A stretch of DNA of 64,000 nt from Siphonodentalium dalli (lineage: Eukaryota; Mollusca; Scaphopoda; Gadilida; Siphonodentaliidae), in assembly GCA_032622095.1 (NCBI GenBank), contig CP136061.1, forward strand, positions 48,183,797-48,247,796. Direction: 5' to 3'. The position numbers and the translations under genes are program-made. The stretch's first letter is position 1, and every line of letters starts with the position of its first letter. The notes beneath the pieces were generated by a model that was not told where the DNA came from, searched no databases, and saw only the letters and a list, made by a program, of their open reading frames with translations. Positions 10,575-22,020 of the stretch are shown one piece after another.

Positions 10575-11348
10575 CAACAAATTTCAGATTGTATGCCAAA
10601 AAATGGGTGTTTTGTTAAAATGAATTATTTGGAACAGATAGTGCACCTTTAATGCCGAAAAGTGGACAAACGAGCCCAGCAGCCTCTCGTCGTATTTAGT
10701 GATCCGAATATTGTCGATCTGTTATTGGGAGTGGACCGGGAAATTCTAAGGGACACAGCGAACCCCAGTTTCGAGTCCGAAAAATCGAGGGGGTGGGGTA
10801 ATTCAAGTTACAAATTTGTCATTTCCTTCCATGTAATGAAATACGACTTTTTTTTCGTCTTGAAGACTGTTATTACTGGCATCCAGTTACATTGTCAAAT
10901 CGGCGTTAGTATATGTCCCTGCGTGTTTTCCGCGACCAAAACAAACGATTTTCGATTCGAAAATCGCGCTTTTTTTGTATTTATGTTGTTTTTTAAAATA
11001 TTTATGTCAAGTAAACTTCACAGCCACACGACTTCTATTTAAAAATAGCACGTTGTCATGTAAGACATAAAACAGGAAAAAAAGTGGCTGGAGTCCCAAT
11101 GGAGTGGTGTCTGCTGGGGGTTAAAGTGGAACATAGGTGCCCCGACGAAGTTTAATTTTGCGCCCAATGTCTGGAACAGAGGGGTTAAATACAACCCAAT
11201 ACAGGGAGAAGTGGTGTAGTTCTTGTCTGGAAAGCACGTTTTTTATTAATATTATGATTTCTGTGACACTTTGATATATGTTCAAGCAAAAATCCACACA
11301 ATTTTAGTTGCGTATAGGCACAAATCGTGTTTTGTGGTATCATCGGCT
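10575..11348. other. Non-coding stretch between short direct repeats
   Basis: There are T-rich runs and one open frame of about 126 codons at 10662 with no recognisable domain or compositional support. I do not call it a gene. Confidence 0.35.
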
Positions 11349-11464
11349 TGTAGGGCAACGGGGTACATATTTTGACTACCAATCAAATCAAATCCAAGAG
11401 TGAACAAAATTAGGGACCCAAAGCGTATCGCAGCGCCCCATAATCTGACAAATTAACCCTTTGC
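11349..11464 (+). repeat. Short direct repeat, copy 2
   Basis: Second copy of the 10460-10574 segment. It ends immediately before the poly-A/ATCTACCCTTAC start of duplicated unit B. Confidence 0.7.
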
Positions 11465-11467
11465 ACA

Positions 11468-12221
11468 CAAAAAAAATCTACCCTTACTATAAGTTATTAA
11501 AAAGCCACTTTTCCGGGGACACGTGGTCGCTGACCTGTTGTTGTTGTTGTTGCTGTTGTTGATGCTGCTGATGTTGTTGGAAGTGTTGTTGTTGGAAGTG
11601 TTTCTGCAAAGAGACAAGGCACCTTTAAGCGTTTCGCCACAGTCTTGATTGTTGAATTGACTTTGCTGAATATCTATTCCTCAGAAATTGCGATGCTATT
11701 ATTGTCAAGCAATGATTGGACATATAAACCAGACGCTGCAACATACCCACATTGCACGCAAGGACCCCGAGATCGTCTTGCTATGCGGCGTATCGAGTGA
11801 TGATATTCGCAACAAACAGTACATGACGAATCGTTTCGGGATTATTCCAAAAAACACTACCCTGTGATCATTCTGGCAACCATCCGCTTAAACGAGGATG
11901 ATTGCGTTTTGACTTTTCCGGACGAAACCGAAACCGAGATACCCGAAAGTCCTCTGAAGAAAATGACGCGAGATATGAGTTCACACAAAGAGCTGTTTCA
12001 AGAAGAATCGGACATTAACATGACAAAATCTGACTCTACTCGTGGTATAGACGAATTGGCACAGTTGTTGCCAGATATAGTAGATTTCCTCACTGAGCAT
12101 GACCGACTGGAGGAGTGGCAATGTTTCATGCGAGAGTTAGCAACCAGACGTTTACTTTAAATAACATTTCCTTTCAATTATGTATCGATGTCCGTAAAAT
12201 ATAGACATTCGGTTCTATCTA
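11468..12221 (+). pseudogene. Duplicated exon-like unit, copy B (uninterrupted)
   Basis: The contiguous version of the sequence split by the LINE in copy A. It has the same 5' start (AAAAAAATCTACCCTTAC), (GTT)n tract and acceptor-like 'tctattcctcag', and the same TGA in the exon-like frame (here doubled, TGATGA). It then runs an open frame to a TAA at 12158-12160. It is useful as the pre-insertion reference. Function unknown. Confidence 0.55.
11864..12160 (+). CDS. Hypothetical open frame of duplicated unit B (98 aa)
   Basis: I do not recognise this protein. The frame opens with a GTG codon, and its natural extension upstream is stopped by TGATGA. The first 46 residues also occur in copy A. 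The C-terminal 40 residues, with DELAQLLPDIVDFLTEHDRL, read as an amphipathic helical segment and are preserved in the downstream half of copy A. This suggests a once-translated exon rather than random sequence. It could be a domain of a multi-copy host gene or of a non-autonomous element. No ATG-led gene model can be supported. Confidence 0.3.
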   Translation: MIILATIRLNEDDCVLTFPDETETEIPESPLKKMTRDMSSHKELFQEESDINMTKSDSTRGIDELAQLLPDIVDFLTEHDRLEEWQCFMRELATRRLL

Positions 12222-12289
12222 GCGATGACATAAAACTATGGTCATTAATATGAGGGACAATCATAGGACGCTATACAGAGAGTCACTTG

Positions 12290-12760
12290 GTGTAAATTTT
12301 GTAATTGCAACTGTATTATTTGGGACGTGCCAATCGATCTGAATACCCATGTGAATGCATATGGCCGCCCTCATCATATTTCATGTTTATTACTAATTAT
12401 GTAGCCATATTGGTAGAAATCAAGCGGGCGGTATATAATACTTTATCTAAGGCAGAGAATCGAGCTATTCGCAGAGAACCGAGCGCTCGGCAGAGAATCG
12501 GAGTCCTCAGCAGAAAATCGGAATCGGAAAATAGAAACTCAATTTCCGTGCATTTCGGGATTAGTTTTTAACTTTTTTTACACAAACTGATGGTCAGTGA
12601 CTATAATTTCACGATAGCGCTATGAAACCCACGAAACTGTTCTAATGTTGTTGTTTTTTTACATTTTACGGAATCGTCGCTCAAAAATGCTCACACAACT
12701 CGGTATAGAACCACATCGCCAGGAGAAGTTCCCCCACAGTGAGAGGGTGATCATCCTATA
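12290..12760 (-). repeat. CTCTACCGAGCAA-type dispersed repeat, copy 2 (inverted)
   Basis: The reverse complement shares 'gggaacttctcctggcgat', 'ttctataccgag' and 'ggactccgattctctgcc' with 1980-2540 in the same order. The open frame across part of it is a by-product. Confidence 0.5.
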
Positions 12761-12959
12761 ATTTCAAACTGATCCGACCTATTATTATAACATATCGAGG
12801 CAGAGACGTGGCAATAAGTACAAGTGTTCATGCTAGTGTTGGCTATATAATCCCACAAGTAACACTGACTATGGACATTCCGTGTCATGATATAAAACAC
12901 CAACGTTTATCAGAGACATGGTGAAATATAGGGTTTGGTGGCGACTCATTTCATTTGCC

Positions 12960-13480
12960 CCCCCCCCTCCCATTGGGCTTTAATTTTCCCAACTGGTACC
13001 TCAAATCTAACCTGACAGCCCCTAAGGTTGGACAATTTCTAAATGATGGACATTTCAATCAAAACGTTTGACCAAAGGAGGAAAATATACAAATGTTAAT
13101 CTAAACCCAACACATATCCCACTTTTAAATTGTTGATAAATCAAACTACGAGAATAATTTCAACCTGTTGTTTTGAAATTTCCAACTAATGTTGTGTCAG
13201 GTATGAAATTTCCAACTGTTGAACATGTTGACAACATTCGGGGGGGGTGTGAGCCACCCATCCCCAACCCCCTGTCGACGTCCCTGTGGGCTTTATATAC
13301 AAGAGGTTTCCAGCTGATAAAACATGTTCACAATGGGTGAAACGAATCGACCCCTTGTCACGTCCCGGCGTACCATAGATGGGTACATGTATATGATCTG
13401 GTTTAAGGGGGTGAAAACTGAAAATCGATGTTGGACACCCCATACGAAGACGTTCCTTGACGTTATAACTTTCAATTAAC
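12960..13480. repeat. Dispersed GGAAATTTCC-type repeat, copy 2
   Basis: Contains 'gaaatttccaactaatgttg', 'gaaatttccaactgttgaac' and a G-tract before 'tgagccaccc'. The same ordered phrases occur at 33690-33800. C- and G-homopolymer runs flank it. Confidence 0.6.
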
Positions 13481-14203
13481 ATTCATTGTACTCGAAATTT
13501 ATTTGTGATAACACATACTATTTTGTGATTTATGTTTGTAATCGTAGGTTCATAGTATTAGCGGAATGATAAATTGTTATTTCTTACAAACAATTGTAGA
13601 ATCTTGCAAACAAAACGCTTCATAGTATTGACCCCAGCATGTAGTATATATGCAGACCCCAAGTATGTTAATACTAAAGTAATAGCCGGTTAGCTGCTTG
13701 CATACGAACGACAGCATTCAAGTGCGTGTGAACAAGGCATTGCGTTATCATTCAATCACCTTTTTGAAATCGCAAATTTGAATGCTGAGATGGACGTTCA
13801 ATTAACTTCAATTAAAATCCATTCATAATAGATATGTACGTATATAATAGATATATTTCGAACATGTTATGGATTCATATTTCAGATGACATTCGCAGTC
13901 CAATTGATCAGTCTCAGATACACATAAAAACACGCTAAAACTCATCAGAACTCCTTAAGTGCTACGCATATTTACTGCACAGAAGATTCGCTTTTAGTGA
14001 CATCTTGATCCGCGACTTTAAGATCTATCTAGACCGATAGTGGTCACTTCATATCGCGCTCATATTGAGAATGACTCTGATTTTGGCAGCGTGGAAGGCC
14101 AGGAGCTATAATATTGGAAGGATGTTCCAGGATGTTCTCGAAAATTTGAGTGAGCAAAAGCAAAAACACTATTGAGAACATTCGCAAAAAATTATTAAAT
14201 GGT
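13481..14203. other. AT-rich non-coding stretch
   Basis: No gene, array or foldback structure recognised. Confidence 0.4.
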
Positions 14204-15499
14204 TTGATCTGGGAGAACTGACTGACAACGGGTGGGTAAATACTCCTGCTTCGTGTGGTGATCTGGGATAACTGACTGACAGCGGGTGGGTAAATACTCC
14301 TGCTTCGTGTGGTGATCTGGGATAACTGACTGACAGCGGGTGGGTAAATACTCCTGCTTCGTGTCGTGATCTGGGATAACTGACTGACAGCGGGTGGGTA
14401 AATACTCCTGCTTCGTGTGGTGATATGGGAGAACTGACTGACAGCGGGTGGGTAAATACTCCTGCTTTGTGTGGTGATCTGGGAGAACTGACTGACAGCG
14501 GGTGGGTAAATAATCCTGCTTCGTGTGGTGATCTGGGAGAACTGACTGACAGCGGGTGGGTAAATACTCCTGCTTCGTGTGGTGATCTGGGATAACTGAC
14601 TGACAGCGGGTGGGTAAATACTCCTGCTTCGTGTGGTGATCTGTGATAACTGGCTGACAGCGGGTGGGTAAATACTCCTGCTTCGTGTGGTGATATGGGA
14701 GAACTGACTGACAGCGGGTGGGTAAATACTCCTGCTTCGTGTGGTGATCTGGGATAACTGACTGACAGCGGGTGGGTAAATACTCCTACTTCGTGTGGTG
14801 ATCTGGGATAACTGACTGACAGCGGGTGGGTAAATACTCCTGCTTCGTGTGGTAATATGGGAGAACTGACTGACAGCGGGTGGGTAAATACTCCTGCTTC
14901 GTGTGGTTATCTGGGATAACTGACTGACAGCGGGTGGGTAAATACTCCTGCTTCGTGTGGTGATCTGGGATAACTGACTGACAGCGGGTGGGTAAATACT
15001 CCTGCTTCGTGTGGTGATATGGGAGAACTGACTGACGGCGGGTGGGTAAATACTCCTGCTTCGTGTGGTGATATGGGAGAACTGACTGACAGCGGGTGGG
15101 TAAATACTCCTGCTTCGTGTGGTGATCTGGGATAACTGACTGACAGCGGGTGGGTAAATACTCCTGCTTCGTGTGGTGATGTGGGAGAACTGACTGACAG
15201 CGGGTGGGTAAATACTCATGCTTCGTGTGGTGATCTGGGAGAACTGACTGACAGCGGGTGGGTAAATACTCCTGCTTCGTGTGGTGATGTGGGAGAACTG
15301 ACTGACAGCGGGTGGGTAAATACTCCTGCTTCGTGTGGTGATCTGGGATAACTGACTGACAGCGGGTGGGTAAATACTCCTGCTTCGTGTGGTGATCTGG
15401 GATAACTGACTGACAGCGGGTGGGTAAATACTCCTGCTTCGTGTGGTGATATGGGATAACTGACTGACAGCGGGTGGGTAAATACTCCTGCTTCGTGTG
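14204..15499 (-). repeat. 54-bp minisatellite, 24 units
   Basis: The unit on the plus strand starts 'ggtgatctgggataactgac' and is 54 bp, exactly 18 codons. All frames therefore stay open through 1.3 kb, and minus-strand frames of 488 and 252 codons appear. Units fall into classes by two variable sites: gataac or gagaac, and ctggg, atggg or gtggg. The classes follow a partial three-unit higher-order order in the middle. Start codons and non-repetitive coding sequence are lacking, so I call it a minisatellite and not a repeat protein. It lies downstream of exon D in the sense of the channel gene. Confidence 0.9.
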
Positions 15500-15709
15500 G
15501 ACGTACACATACGTTGCCTGTTTTACGATGAGAAAAAAAAACATATTCCTATATCATAATACGTGAAAATTAATTTCCCGTGCAGTCAGTCTGGTTTGGC
15601 GATACCTTCCGGTTTGGCGATACCACGTACACGGGGGTGTTCAGGTAATGAGACAGGTGCCGGGAATGAAATATTTTTTATTTATTTGGCTTCAGTATAG
15701 AGACATTAT

Positions 15710-16140
15710 AATAGACATCTTTTGCATTTTGAACGACGACAGCTAATTATTACGAATAGGTACTACGTCACTAGAATTTGTGTTCTTCAATTCGTTGTCG
15801 CATTTGCCTATTCGTGGTTACGATTGCAGGATCGGATTTTCAACAAAACTCACAAATACATGATATAGTACTATGTTCGCGATCGTTACTCAGCTCATCG
15901 TGGTCCTTAATTTTTATCCATTAGTGGTAATCAAATCATTCGTCGTCGTGAAACACGAGACGCTTGCGATACACGAAGCACTAAGTTATGACCTGATAAC
16001 AGAATAATTAAGTACAAAACAATCACGACACGCCGTCCCGTAATCACCTTATTGCGAGTAGCAAGCACGATTGTCTCACAAACGGACTCATAGTCGTCTA
16101 TTCTGCGAAAAGGTTTTTGGACCGACCGATAAATTACAAC
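15710..16140 (-). repeat. Dispersed repeat, inverted partner of 38340-38590
   Basis: The reverse complement of 15930-16100 shares 'gagtccgtttgtgagacaat', 'gtgattattttgtacttaat' and 'gtttcacgacgac' with 38425-38565. 'cgacagctaattattacgaa' occurs in both at one border. The minus-strand frame through it is not a gene. Confidence 0.55.
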
Positions 16141-16189
16141 AAATTTGTTGTCGTTCAAAATGCGCTAAATATGTCTATTTGGAAAAAAC

Positions 16190-16345
16190 CTGCATCTTGT
16201 CGACTCGAATCTTTTTTTTCTCGCCAATCACAGTAAGCATCATCCAGGAACTCATACAAGAATTCAACCTCGTAATCCTTGCTTTCTGTATTTGTCCCCT
16301 TTGAGATCTTTGTCATGCATCTGTTGAAAACTTTCTCAGCAACGC
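16190..16345 (-). CDS. TRPA: TRPA-type channel gene, exon D (pre-membrane linker)
   Basis: On the minus strand an acceptor (attattttgccag) is followed at 16345 by an open frame reading VAEKVFNRCMTKI and then KDYEVEFLYEFLDD. In TRPA channels this kind of sequence links the ankyrin repeats to the membrane domain (family knowledge from memory, not searched). The exon continues the codon left open by exon C (Gly split G/GC), giving KKMPG-VAEKV. I place the 3' border at the weak donor GCAG/GTTTTT at 16190; this end is uncertain. The next exons, which should carry S1-S6 and the pore, were not found in 1-16189, so the downstream intron probably exceeds the window. Confidence 0.7.
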
Positions 16346-16788
16346 CTGGCAAAATAATATAATTTGGTACAAAGGAACGTAAGCTCTTCTAAGTGGATAG
16401 ATTTGAGAAATCATAAAAGTCTGTAAATCCATCCTCACCAATTGTAAGAAGAAAATAGACTGACCTATTATCACTAAAAATATTTGTCAAATAACGATAT
16501 GTTTCATGCTGAAACCATTGAAATGTAAACGTTACTGTTACAAACATCACTGATCATGCATTGCCAGTTATTAAAATAATTTTGTCCAAATCTGTTTTTC
16601 AGGATATCTTTCAATTCTTCGACCTTTTTGTATTGAACTTTGGTATTTTTTTTAGACTAAATCGACATTGATCGGTAATGTAGCTGTAACAGTAATGTTT
16701 ACATAATAATGGTTTGCGACATGTAGTTATTGGATGCTGACTAATGACGAACATAAGAACAATGTTGATATATTTTTACATGTACTCA

Positions 16789-17216
16789 AGCCTTCACATA
16801 TCATTCGCATAATGAGGTCACTAGAGGGCAAGTTTAGTGATGCTATCCCGCACAGCGGGCTGGCATAACCAAATTCACCCTATGGTGACCTCACCTTGCT
16901 TAGACATCATCTTCTGTGAAGTATATATAATCTGAAATTAACATTGTTTTTGGTTACTTTTTCCTTCTGGGAAGTTTCTATATCGCCAATTTGCAGAAAA
17001 TAATTGCATAATCGAGGTGACTAATGGGTGAACATTAACAACTTCAACTGGGGAACTTCGATCTGATCCTAGGTCTCCCATAGCAGTTGGGGCCTAAGCA
17101 GAATGAGGTTCACGGAGGGTGAATTTGATGACGCTAGCCCGCGGGATATCGTAACTAAATCCACCCTCTGGGGTCCTCATTATGCAAATGACGGACACAA
17201 TATTACCAAGCTTGCA
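16789..17216. mobile_element. Multi-hairpin MITE (GAGGTCAC family), copy 1
   Basis: Inverted ends (caagcctt...cataatgaggtcac on the left, gtcctcattatgcaaatgac...caagcttg on the right). There are internal inverted arms around cccgcacagcgggc and a second foldback after 'ataatcgaggtgactaatgg'. Copies lie at 37516-37977 and 54176-54445. It has no coding capacity. It lies in the intron between exons C and D of the channel gene. Confidence 0.65.
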
Positions 17217-17329
17217 TGCACCTGGTGGTAGTATTACAGATGCTCATGACTATTCGCATGAATCACACACCCACATGTATCACACCCACATTTAACACGT
17301 CCACTGTGAATATCTTGTCATATACGTGC

Positions 17330-19798
17330 ATACAGAGAGTACTATCACGTACATAAGAGAACAATGCGCACCAGAAAAAAAAAATATTATTGCGAGAAAA
17401 TTAGCAAAGCAAAGAATGACATGAAAGCGACCTGGACAATCTTAAAACAATCAATGAATCAAAACAGTGAGCCTCATAGTCATCCAATGGCATTTATCGA
17501 TGGCGAAATAAAGATAACACATAAAAAGCAAATAGCGGAACGATTCAACGAATACTTCTCAAAAATTGGAAACTTGACGAAGTCAGCACACATTACACTG
17601 ATTATTTATCAATTGAGAATCGGATGAGTTAGAAATAATTCAAACAACATAAGAGGAAATAATACTCACATGCTACCCATTTAAATTTAAAGCAAGTACA
17701 GATGTACATGGTCTATCAAATCGATTGATGAAATCATCTATTTATGAAACAGCCAAAGCTATTAAGCACATATTCAATCAATCATTCAGAGAAGGAGTTT
17801 TTCCGAAGAAAATGAAAATATCGAGAGTAATACCCATTTTCAAGGGTGGACAAAAAGAAAACTTTTCGAACTATCGAAAACTATTGCCATGTTTTTCAAA
17901 AATCCTCGAAAAAAGTTATGCAAAAGTGAACTATAGATTTCTTTATTCAACATGTCCGCTTCTGTAAACTCCACTATCCATCCAGTAATGAGTCTTTTAA
18001 ATCATGTTGTTGAACCGAACGATAAAAAACCAAGGACTCAACATTAGCAATATTCATTGATCTTTAAAAAGCATTCGACACAATAAGTCATGAAATCCTA
18101 CTGAATAAGATGGAACACTTTGTTATTAGAGGGATTGCTAGTCATTGGTTTAGAGACTACCTATCAGAGGGGCGACAATATACAGATTATAGTGGACACA
18201 TTTCCAGTCTATCCAAGGTTTCATGTGGTGTCCCCCAAGGATAGATACTCGGACCAACAATGTTTTAGTCTATGTCAACGACATGTCAGCATCCACATCT
18301 TTAAATTTATTATCATTCGCAGATGATACAACCCTATACACATCAGGCTGTGACAGAAATTTTGTTGAAGATCGGGTAAACTTAGAACTATAAAACATTC
18401 ACGACTGGTGTTGTTGTAATAAGCTCTTTATAAATAAAAATAAATGGGATTATATCCTAAGAACATAATGATCAAAAATGGAAAGAGTTGAAATTATATA
18501 TAAACACAGCTGGACTAAACAGAGTAGGGAATATATATGAAGAAACATCCTTGAAATTTTGGGGCATTAATATCGACGAGAATCTCGCGTATAAAAAGCA
18601 TATTTCAACTGTATGCTCTAAGATGGCTCAAGCTATTTATTGTATCAACAAAGTTAAAAAGTTCTTTCCCGGTGACGCACAGCGAACTCGATATTACGCA
18701 CTTATCGACAGTCATATGGTATACGGCATTCAGGTATGGGGCCATGTGGCGACCACAAACAAGATATTTGTATTGCAAAATAGGCGATTAGAACAACAAC
18801 CAATGCTATTTCAATAGTCACACAGAACCCATTTTCAAAACAATGAACATGCTAAAATTGAGTGACATTTATACATACCAAACGTCGTATTCATGCATGA
18901 CTGGGCTTATAATAGACTGCAATGAACCTTCAAAAACACATTAGACCAAAAGCAACACCAAAAACAATATTTTCAGAAAATATCCCAACATAGAACATTC
19001 TTTTTCGAATATTTTGAACTCAGTTAATAAAAAAACAGTAGGAGTCGAGAACATTATAAAAAATATGATGAGTGTAGAATTGATCAACCAGTATTCCAAT
19101 AAAATTGAATGCAAAAACAAATTATGCCCTGATTGTACACACAGATGATAAACATATTTCGAATATATATAGTATAGTGGCCACTTACCTTAAATGCTAA
19201 AATTGCCTCACATTAAATTACCCGAGTACTAAGACTTATAGCTTGCAAAATCTCGTCCAATTCCTTGCTGCATATACTAATGGAATTCAACTGTGACAGT
19301 TATAACAAATAATACATTTAATATAATTCATTAGTTACTGCCGTGTGCTGGGGTTTGTTCACACACTGACGATATTTAAAGAACTGATGATTATTTTTCT
19401 AAACGACTGTTGAACAGACTTCATACAGTGTGTGAGCAAAGTCTTATTAAGTTCCCTTAGTAAATGCAGCCAAAACATACTCCAAAGGTTGTTATTGAGA
19501 AAATTGACCGTTGCATATTCATTCATATTCATCTTTATCCATACATCTAAAACATATTTGTTTATTCGCTGGAATCCATATCTATATCTAAATCCAATTT
19601 AAATATCAATTTAATCTGAAAAGTATGTGAAATATTTAAATTATTTATGCAGCCGTTATTGGTTGTATCCTGTCAGTCAGGGGTGCCGGGTAGACGGCCG
19701 TCATATGCAAAGGCACTCCACACAATTCTACGAATATAAATTCACTTATTTTAAGATGTATTAATGTATTGTGAAATAAAATATTATCCTATCCTATC
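17330..19798 (+). pseudogene. Decayed LINE (RT fragment, stops and frameshifts)
   Basis: Remnants of an RT domain appear in shifting frames. AERFNEYFSKIG lies near 17540, VIPIFKGGQKENFSNYR near 17830, and a [15 protein letters not shown] stretch at 18066 follows an in-frame TAA. GVPQG precedes a TAG near 18240, and an intact FADD catalytic box sits at 18316-18327, followed by TTLYTSG. A later frame at 18488-18817 holds the post-RT region (LKFWGINIDENLAYKKHIST). The 3' end is marked by AATAAA at 19775 and a (TATCC)n tail at 19785-19798. There is no endonuclease, so it is 5'-truncated. It is antisense to the host gene, within intron C-D. Confidence 0.85.
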
Positions 19799-20245
19799 GA
19801 ACAATAGTTTCTTTCTTTCTACGAATTCTTTTCAACGTTGTTCCCTAAATAGCCTGGACGAAGTCGGGAACATCAGCTAGTATCTTATATTTATAGAGCC
19901 TTTTCCTTATTAATTCTATAAACTCAGTTGATATTTTACCCCCGAAATTTGTCTGTCAGTAGTATGCATATTATGCAATGCAGCATTAATATTGTAAATT
20001 AACTCACTATATTCTAAATTATTTTCGATCGATTAGTCAATGCCCTGTTATTCTATCTTTTGCTTCAAGTCATCTAGGTTAACAAGATGTGACATCAGTT
20101 CGTATTATGGTGTGTTGTATTGGGATATAGAACGCATAAACCAATTGGCGGTTGATCACCGAACAGGATCTATTATAACACCTGGCTTTGTTTATATCTG
20201 AGATTTATCAGTCATCTTTCCCTTCGGCATTAAACAGAAACTAAC
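19799..20245. other. Intron C-D, sequence next to exon C
   Basis: No feature is recognised other than the splice donor of exon C (GTTAGT on the minus strand, 20240-20245). Confidence 0.5.
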
Positions 20246-20418
20246 CTGGCATTTTCTTTATAAGCATCCGCATTGGTGTTGATTTGACCTTTGGTCTAGT
20301 CTCGATTATAGTTCCTCGTTTCTCTACCTTTGGTCTAGTCTCGTCTCTAGTTTCTGGTTTCTCGTTTGTCATGGCTTCCATCCAGCCCTTAGAATTTATA
20401 ATTGTCAATGCTGTGCTT
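20246..20418 (-). CDS. TRPA: TRPA-type channel gene, exon C
   Basis: Minus-strand exon of 173 bp between acceptor ccttgaacag and donor CCAG/GTTAGT. It starts with the last base of a Glu codon begun in exon B and ends with the first base of a Gly codon finished by exon D. The protein reads STALTIINSKGWMEAM, then an unusually charged run with two TRPKV repeats (ETRPKV...), then TPMRMLIKKMP. The 'SK-W-EAM ... TPMR-LI--MP' order is the post-ankyrin linker of TRPA channels. The charged insert of about 25 residues between the two motifs looks like an internally duplicated segment peculiar to this gene. Confidence 0.75.
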
Positions 20419-20479
20419 CTGTTCAAGGGAAAACAGCTTGTGTTCAGTTTAGAATATGAAAGCAAGAGCATGTTATTTA

Positions 20480-21035
20480 ATAATACTCCAATAAGACACC
20501 ATAATACCACAATAATACCATCACATGTACACCATAATGTCACTATAAATGACCATAATACAACAATAGTATCACAATATTTACACCATAATACCATCTA
20601 AAATACCACCATAATACCACAATAATACCACTATAATACCACCACACCATAATACCACCATAATATCACAATAATACCACCATGATAGAACCATAATACC
20701 ACTATAATACGACCATAATACCACTAAAATACCACCATAATACCACCACAATATCACCATCAATACACCGTCAATACCACCAGCAATACCGCTACCTGAC
20801 ACCATAATACCAAAATAATACCACCGATATACTACCATAATACCACCATATATATACCATAATACCACATAATACCACAAATATACCACCATCAGTACAA
20901 CATAATATTACCAAAATATCACCATAATACCACCATATGTACATCATGATACCACCATAATACCACCATATGTATATTATACCACAATAATACCACCATA
21001 TGTACACCATAAAGTGACCATAGTACCACAACTAG
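20480..21035. repeat. Imperfect CCATAATAC minisatellite, array 1
   Basis: Irregular 9-12 bp repeats of 'accataatacc'. An ordered block, 'accagcaatacc...ctacctgacaccataatacc', recurs in array 2. It sits 60 bp upstream of the exon C acceptor in intron B-C. Tyrosine- and tryptophan-rich minus-strand frames across it are artefacts. Confidence 0.85.
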
Positions 21036-22020
21036 AATGCACTCAGAGAGATGCCAACGTGCGCAAAAATGTAATAAACAATAATTAAAAAAATAATTTC
21101 ACTGTATTTTACTTAATTTATTTAATTTAATTTAATGTTAGCAAAAAAAGACAATTACCATTTCTCATTTCATCACAGATAAAAGGCAAATTACTATATT
21201 AATCATTTAAGTAATTAAAACCAATTCCATGTTGACGAAAGGATGAGACTTTAATATCGATTACATTTTTTTCAGCGGCATATTTTCATTTTCATTTTCC
21301 GACAAAGTCAAAGTTGACCAAAGGAGCAATTATAAGAAATAATTAATACTATTAGTGTAAATATTGATAGCAGCCAATATGCAACAATAAATATCAATAA
21401 TTAATCAATAACGATCATTTTATGTAATTATAAACTCTTCAAACGGTGTTTGTGTCAACAAATGCGTTTTGTTTTGTGTTACGTCATTCGTCGTATTTGA
21501 CCCGGAACTCGGCTGAAGGTTAGGTTATTCCGCCTATTGCGTCGAATTACGAAATCGCGTTTTGGATGTCTCTCTTTTCCCGCACGATAAAAAGAGGTCT
21601 TCGCACGAACCAAACATGATAAAACTTCCCAATTACAAGTAAAACATACCCAAATGAAGGAGTCTATGTAGGTCCCGAAAGAGTCTATAGACTCTTTGAT
21701 GTAGAGTTCTGATGGAGAAAATGTAGGTCGATCTATTTTTGTCATAACTCTGACGTAATTTGACCTGGGAGAAAAAATCGAAATCGAGGCTCACTACGAG
21801 CATGCCAGTTTTATATATAGAAACAGGGAATCCCGACAAATGGCGATATAGGCGACGAACAAATAATCGAAAACAACACATAAAATAAACATAGCAAAAA
21901 CGCTGCACAGTAAAAATGTCAGAACGCCACGAGGTTTTACGTCGTTTTGGTGACGTCATGGAGTGAAACGGAGTAGGGTGACACCAACGTACGAATCTGT
22001 CTGATCGCCATACTGTTGCG
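21036..22020. other. Spacer between the two CCATAATAC arrays
   Basis: AT-rich sequence with no recognised gene. A minus-strand frame of 143 codons near 21633-22064 has no family features. Confidence 0.4.

Noticed and set aside
14044-15544. 488- and 252-codon minus-strand frames resembling a repeat protein
   Set aside because: The 54-bp unit is divisible by three, so every frame stays open. There is no unique coding sequence, and the two frames encode unrelated repeats.
1-16189. Transmembrane exons of the channel gene
   Set aside because: I looked on the minus strand for S1-S6-like exons with splice borders and found none I could defend. Short exons could be missed by eye.
20241-21031. Trp/Tyr-rich minus-strand frames that look like membrane proteins
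   Set aside because: Translated CCATAATAC repeats. Only 20246-20418 of the first frame is a real exon.
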